Position numbers and translations under genes: made by a program. Of a DNA stretch of 11,074 nucleotides, positions 8,246 to 11,074 are shown in pieces (the first letter of the stretch is position 1; each line of letters opens with the position of its first letter). The stretch comes from Dictyocoela muelleri (Eukaryota; Microsporidia). The notes beneath the pieces were generated by a model. The model was not told the origin of the DNA and ran no database searches. It saw only the letters and a program-made list of their open reading frames with translations. The stretch is from assembly GCA_016256075.1 (NCBI GenBank), contig SDVU01000126.1:8831-19904 (forward strand), in the 5' to 3' direction.

Positions 8246-8511
8246 ATCGTGGTCCGATGAGTTAGAAATAAATAATACAAATCTGATTTTAAAAATAAAA
8301 GAAATGTCAAAAAGATTTTTGATGAAATTTCTATAAAAATCCGACTATTTAATAAAATCTGAAATGAGAACTCTGCGGAAGACAGTCGGAGAAGAAATCA
8401 TGATGAAAAGACCTTCAGACGATCTCTGGAAAGGAGAATAAAGAAAATTCGGTTGTATCCTCGTATACTTATCTCATACAAACAGGCCGTGTCCCTTCGG
8501 GACATGACAAT
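8246..8511 (+). repeat. 3' LTR of the Ty3/gypsy fossil
   Basis: Direct repeat of 4399-4665. The purine stretch AAGAGAAAGCG just before it (about 8231-8241) is a candidate polypurine tract. ATATT follows at 8512-8516 and matches 4394-4398. Confidence 0.9.
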
Positions 8512-8600
8512 ATATTCACCATGTATGTATATTTATAAATTTTAAGTTTAGCAATAATCATACAAAAACGAAAAGGCCTTCTTTCGTAAGAGTTACGAAC

Positions 8601-8682
8601 CAAAGAAAGTTACCTTTGGTAAAAATTTTTTAATATAAGAAAAAAATAATTACTAAATTATTTTTTATATATTAAAATTTTT
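8601..8682. repeat. Two adjacent hairpins
   Basis: ACCAAAG at 8601-8607 pairs with CTTTGGT at 8616-8622. Directly after it, an A/T-only imperfect palindrome pairs about 8623-8650 with about 8657-8682. The second may be helped by composition alone. Confidence 0.6.
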
Positions 8683-8945
8683 ATTTTAACTTTTAAATAA
8701 AATAATAATATCTTCTTGTTTAGGGGGCGCGTAAAAATATTCTCTTGAATTGAAATTCTAATGTCCATTTAGAAAGGAATTTTTTACAAATCCATATTAT
8801 TCGCGAAAATTTATTATTAAAAAATGACCTTAACTCAGGACCTAATGCGAAAAAGTTCACCCAAAGTAAAATTTTAGGATCTATCGAATCGACTATTTGG
8901 ATAGATAACACGTGTCGTAAGCTAATTATACGATCCGATTATATT

Positions 8946-8964
8946 TATGACACCATGTGTCATA
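8946..8964. repeat. Palindrome TATGACAC/GTGTCATA
   Basis: Eight-base arms with a three-base centre. A related perfect palindrome ACACGTGT lies at 8908-8915, 38 bases upstream. The function is unknown. Confidence 0.75.
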
Positions 8965-9297
8965 AACAAACTTTCATTATTGAATACACGGATCGATTAC
9001 CCAAGCAGTCGAATGTTTCAATAACATATAAAAAAATAATATTTAAACAATTAAGAGCGTGTAAATATAAGACTAAGTTAATTTTTATAAAAAATATTTT
9101 TTTGTTACAGCACAAAAAACACTTTTAAAAAATGCATGGTTTAATTAAATTTTATATAAATTTAAAATGAATTTCATTATTTTTGATATTTTTTAATTTT
9201 ATTTTTTTTTTATTTTTTTTTTAATTTTTTTTTAATTTTTTTTGACAGGTGGACTGAAATTTCGTGATAGATAGCGTCGGGGTACCATTTTTGAAGC

Positions 9298-9343
9298 AAG
9301 GCTGTAAAATCGCCCACCATAAGGTGGGCGATTATACAGCCTT
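9298..9343. repeat. Strong terminal hairpin of the ISXO2-like element
   Basis: GGCTGTAAAATCGCCCACC at 9300-9318 and GGTGGGCGATTATACAGCC at 9323-9341 pair at 18 of 19 positions around a four-base loop, with two more pairs outside. The left arm is also the terminal inverted repeat. It lies about 30 bases before the transposase start codon. Confidence 0.93.
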
Positions 9344-9355
9344 AAGAAAAAAAAA

Positions 9356-9373
9356 TTCAAAATTTGAATACCC
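9356..9373 (+). promoter_or_regulatory. Candidate microsporidian-type promoter motif
   Basis: CAAAATTTGAATACCC directly precedes the ATG at 9374. It combines an AAATTT-like block and a CCC block next to the start, a layout reported for microsporidian genes. A CCCC also lies seven bases before the ATG of the nested copy. With so much A and T this is suggestive only. Confidence 0.4.
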
Positions 9374-10236
9374 ATGAAAAACATTGAAAATTTACCAAAC
9401 AAAATTACACATTTGATTTTTTTATCATCAAAAGCCGCTCTTGCATTTATCATCGATAATAATCTGATTAGTGAAGAAAAACAATGTGTTAAATGTGATG
9501 GGAAAATGAAAATTACATCAGACAACAAATATTCAAATAAATTGGTATATAGGTATACTAATAAAAAATGCCATGTGAGAAAACCTCTTTTAGAATGAAC
9601 TCTTTTAAACAATCCGAAAATACCATTAAACAATTATTTTCTAGCTATTTATGAATTTCTTTGTCGGGATTATGAAAAAAGAATAATGAATGATTGCGGC
9701 ATATCAAAAATGAGTCTACAAAAAATTAAAGAAAATTGCAATACTTTTTTTAAGAATGCCAACAAACTACATAATAAAAAAGTTTTGGGAGGGGAAAATG
9801 CAGTTCAAATAGACGAAACTGTTATATATAAAGGAAAATTGATTTTTTCTCCCTCAAATATGTATGATGAAATTCCGGGATGTACGTGGTTAGTTGGAAT
9901 AATTAAAGAAAACAGTGGGATCTGATATTAAAATAGTCGAAAATAGGCAAATATCACCATGACGAGATTGTTTTCTGAGATTGTTCGGGTAGGATCGCTT
10001 ATTATAACTGAAGGTATTCAACTTATCCCCAATCTGTAAAAAATGCAATGTGTTCTCATGAAATAGTCCCGCATAATGTTGGATTTAAAAATAAAAAAGT
10101 CTTTCACACCAATAGTATTGAAAATCTTTGGTCACAATAAAAATATGAAGAAAAAAGAAGATTAGGTGTAAATAAATCATACATCGATCGATTTTTAAAC
10201 GAGTTTATTTGGTGTTATTATAATATTAAAAATTAT
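9374..10236 (+). pseudogene. ISXO2-like DDE transposase, damaged
   Basis: The product would be a DDE transposase acting on the ends at 9296 and 10392. In order, it shows an N-terminal helical part, a zinc ribbon (C38-V-K-C41, then C66), the first catalytic Asp in QIDET at 9812, KGKLIFSPSN, CTWLVGIIKE, VENRQIS near 9930, IITEG near 10001 where relatives usually have TDG, HNVGFKNKKVFHTNSIENLW with the third catalytic acid (GAA at 10120), and DRFLNEFIW near 10186. The frame from 9374 to 9925 is open except for one TGA at 9596-9598. After that come frameshifts near 9915-9923, 9950-9958 and 10013, and a TAA at 10138. The TAG at 10237 may be the original end. At about 288 codons it is close to a full-length family member. 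It is broken but clearly younger than the copy at 2880-3742. Confidence 0.88.
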
Positions 10237-10342
10237 TAGTATGAAAAAATTGGGGATAAGTGGCTTGAAATAATTGAAAATTTGATCAAAAAGAAATTTT
10301 ATTTATTAATAAAATTATATTTTTTATATTTGTGTTCTCACA

Positions 10343-10390
10343 TAACCCACCATGAACCCCTACCTTGGTGGTGGGTGATTTTACAGCTTT
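10343..10390. repeat. Right terminal hairpin of the ISXO2-like element
   Basis: ACCCACCA at 10345-10352 pairs with TGGTGGGT near 10369-10376. The right arm belongs to the terminal inverted repeat, so both ends of the element carry the hairpin, the right one weaker. Confidence 0.7.
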
Positions 10391-10392
10391 GC

Positions 10393-10606
10393 ACCTAATT
10401 TTTTAACTCCATTTGGGATCGATCTAGCATATGGTGGCTTCCTGCATAGGTTCGCTTCTTGCATGCCACATTTATTAATGTGACGTCAACGAAATTAAAC
10501 TTCGACACATAAATGTTACATTCAAGAATGTTAATGGTTTGATTGACCCTGGCTGTCGCCAGAGTTAGCACAAAAAAAATAATCAAACTTGTCCATGTTA
10601 ATAATT
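10393..10606. other. Gene-free, hairpin-rich spacer
   Basis: There is no supported gene; the open minus frame here (10586-10395) has no recognisable domain. Hairpins include CACATT/AATGTG at 10467-10482, the palindrome TGACGTCA at 10481-10488, CTGGC/GCCAG at 10549-10562, and GTTTGATT/AATCAAAC at about 10537-10588. It could be the remains of another hairpin-ended element, but I cannot find its ends. Confidence 0.55.
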
Positions 10607-10770
10607 GTGGCGCGAGAAACGCGCGACATGCGAAACGCGATCACCTATTTTTCTTTCAATTTAACTTTATCTGATTTTTTTTTCAATTTAACATGCGAGA
10701 CGCGTTACATACATCCATGCGAGAAGCGTTACATCTATGCGAGAAACGCTACACACCTATATATTACGAA
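10607..10770. repeat. CG-rich degenerate tandem repeat, CATGCGAGAAGCGTTACAT type
   Basis: Clear units lie at 10692-10710, 10716-10734 and 10737-10754, spaced 21 to 24 bases. Weaker ones occur at 10607-10627 and 10628-10645, and a decayed one near 10765. The core is ATGCGAGA followed by GCGTTACA. The array is unusually rich in CG dinucleotides for this window. The block TTTCAATTTAAC is also duplicated at 10654 and 10681. A frame that runs through the array yields repetitive peptides but is not a credible gene. Confidence 0.8.
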
Positions 10771-10916
10771 GTGTTATAATATTATTTACAAATAGTCATA
10801 TCAACGACTGAGATTAGTATTATATTTATTTAATTATGCAATTAAAGCTTTTTAATATGTGGCGCGCGAAGCTCGTTACCCGCGCAATTAGCGATACTTT
10901 TTTTTATTAAATAAAA
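10771..10916. other. AT-rich spacer with one CG-rich block
   Basis: No gene is seen. At about 10860-10886 a CG-rich block (GTGGCGCGCGAAGCTCGTTA) resembles both the tandem repeat at 10607 and the T-arm half of the tRNA-like sequence at 10917. A run AAAA at 10913-10916 is a TTTT Pol III stop for that minus-strand sequence. Confidence 0.6.
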
Positions 10917-10987
10917 GTGTCACAACGAAGCTCAAACCCGCTAAAATTGCCTAGCAATTATTATCTATACCACTGGACTACAAAACC
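10917..10987 (-). tRNA. tRNA-like sequence, probably a tRNA pseudogene
   Basis: Read on the minus strand from 10987, GGTTTTG is followed by TAGTCCAGTGG, an excellent A box and D-arm start. Next come AATTG and CAATT (a perfect five-pair stem around only five bases) and GCGGGTTTGAGCTTCGT, a B-box/T-arm in which T replaces C at the usual TTC position. A TTTT terminator follows directly. The acceptor stem pairs at about five of seven positions, mostly G-T. The anticodon loop is two bases short, so no anticodon can be assigned. Length and box order fit a tRNA; the mispairs suggest decay, with several C-to-T changes. Confidence 0.5.
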
Positions 10988-11074
10988 TAAAATAAATAAT
11001 TATAATCAATATAACTATTTTTTTAATAAATTAGTTTGATGATAAAAATTATAGATAATTATATTATATATAAC
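10988..11074. other. AT-rich filler at the right edge
   Basis: Almost entirely A and T; nothing recognisable. Confidence 0.6.

Larger units (their letters stand above)
4399..8511 (+). mobile_element. Ty3/gypsy LTR retrotransposon, broken fossil
   Basis: An element of about 4.1 kb flanked by two direct LTRs of about 266 bp, with remains of gag, protease, reverse transcriptase, RNase H and integrase in the order typical of Ty3/gypsy. The bases ATATT occur on both sides (4394-4398 and 8512-8516) and may be the 5-bp target duplication. By eye the LTRs differ at roughly 12 percent of positions, so the insertion is old rather than recent. It is heavily broken, with more than ten interruptions across the coding region, and cannot be active. 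It lies inside or at the edge of repeat unit B. Confidence 0.93.
8517..9295. other. Gene-free AT-rich spacer with palindromes
   Basis: About 780 bases without a supported gene; short frames here have AT-driven composition and no recognisable domain. It contains several hairpins (listed separately) and a T-rich low-complexity run at about 9175-9243. The 50 bases before 9296 are less AT-rich (GTGATAGATAGCGTCGGGG) and may belong to the flank of an earlier insertion; I do not recognise them. Confidence 0.65.
9296..10392 (+). mobile_element. ISXO2-like (IS1595-type) DNA transposon
   Basis: A 1097-bp element with 23-bp inverted ends: GCAAGGCTGTAAAATCGCCC at 9296 and, from 10392 on the minus strand, GCAAAGCTGTAAAATCACCC; 21 of 23 positions match. 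Between them is a damaged transposase in the same orientation. The left end meets an inverted copy of itself at once, forming a strong hairpin (9298-9343); the right end has a weaker version. The flanks show no clear target duplication. It shares transposase type and end architecture with the nested element at 2727-3841, but the ends differ in sequence, so they are different subfamilies. Confidence 0.88.

Noticed and set aside
9232-9633. 133-codon minus-strand frame, the longest open frame in the window
   Set aside because: It is antisense to the transposase start and crosses the terminal hairpin and the poly-T run.
9287-10406. ATTTTTGAA and ATTTTTTAA as a 9-bp target duplication of the ISXO2-like element
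   Set aside because: The right copy lies five bases away from the inverted repeat end, and such A/T words are common here.
10395-10586. 63-codon minus-strand frame
   Set aside because: No recognisable domain, and it crosses several hairpins; composition is not gene-like.
10589-10795. 68-codon + strand frame with repeated RNATH/EKRYI-like peptides
   Set aside because: It simply reads through the degenerate CG-rich tandem repeat; no credible start or domain.

Overview
This is an AT-rich eukaryotic stretch, probably from a microsporidian. The evidence for that is circumstantial: extreme AT bias, a Ty3/gypsy fossil, ISXO2-like (IS1595-type DDE) transposases, and a CCC motif a few bases before the start codon of both transposases, with an AAATTT-like motif before one of them. 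No intact host protein gene is visible. The window is a graveyard of mobile elements set in AT-rich filler.

Layout. 1-77: 8-bp tandem repeat running off the left edge. 78-1170: AT-rich filler with two small degenerate repeat arrays. 1171-1883: a non-autonomous hAT element (hAT-1) with a perfect 8-bp target duplication; it contains a tRNA-like stretch and a repeat unit called A here. About 1918 onward: unit B, a diverged, collinear copy of A, split at 2200/4347 by a second hAT element (hAT-2, 2201-4346), also with a perfect 8-bp duplication. hAT-2 carries an inverted, decayed ISXO2-like transposon (about 2727-3841) and a 172-bp MITE with TA duplication (3860-4031). 4399-8511: a broken Ty3/gypsy LTR retrotransposon on the + strand. 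8517-9295: gene-free AT-rich DNA with palindromes. 9296-10392: a better-preserved ISXO2-like transposon with terminal inverted repeats and a damaged transposase on the + strand. 10393-11074: hairpin-rich spacer, a CG-rich degenerate tandem repeat, and a tRNA-like sequence on the minus strand.

No genes cooperate in a host pathway here. What can be read is a history of insertions: hAT-2 and the LTR element went into unit B, and the ISXO2-like element and MITE went into hAT-2. Three of the DNA elements share an unusual end structure, in which the outer inverted repeat is followed at once by an inverted copy of itself, so the end can fold into a hairpin. I see no CRISPR array, rRNA gene, or convincing undescribed multi-gene system.
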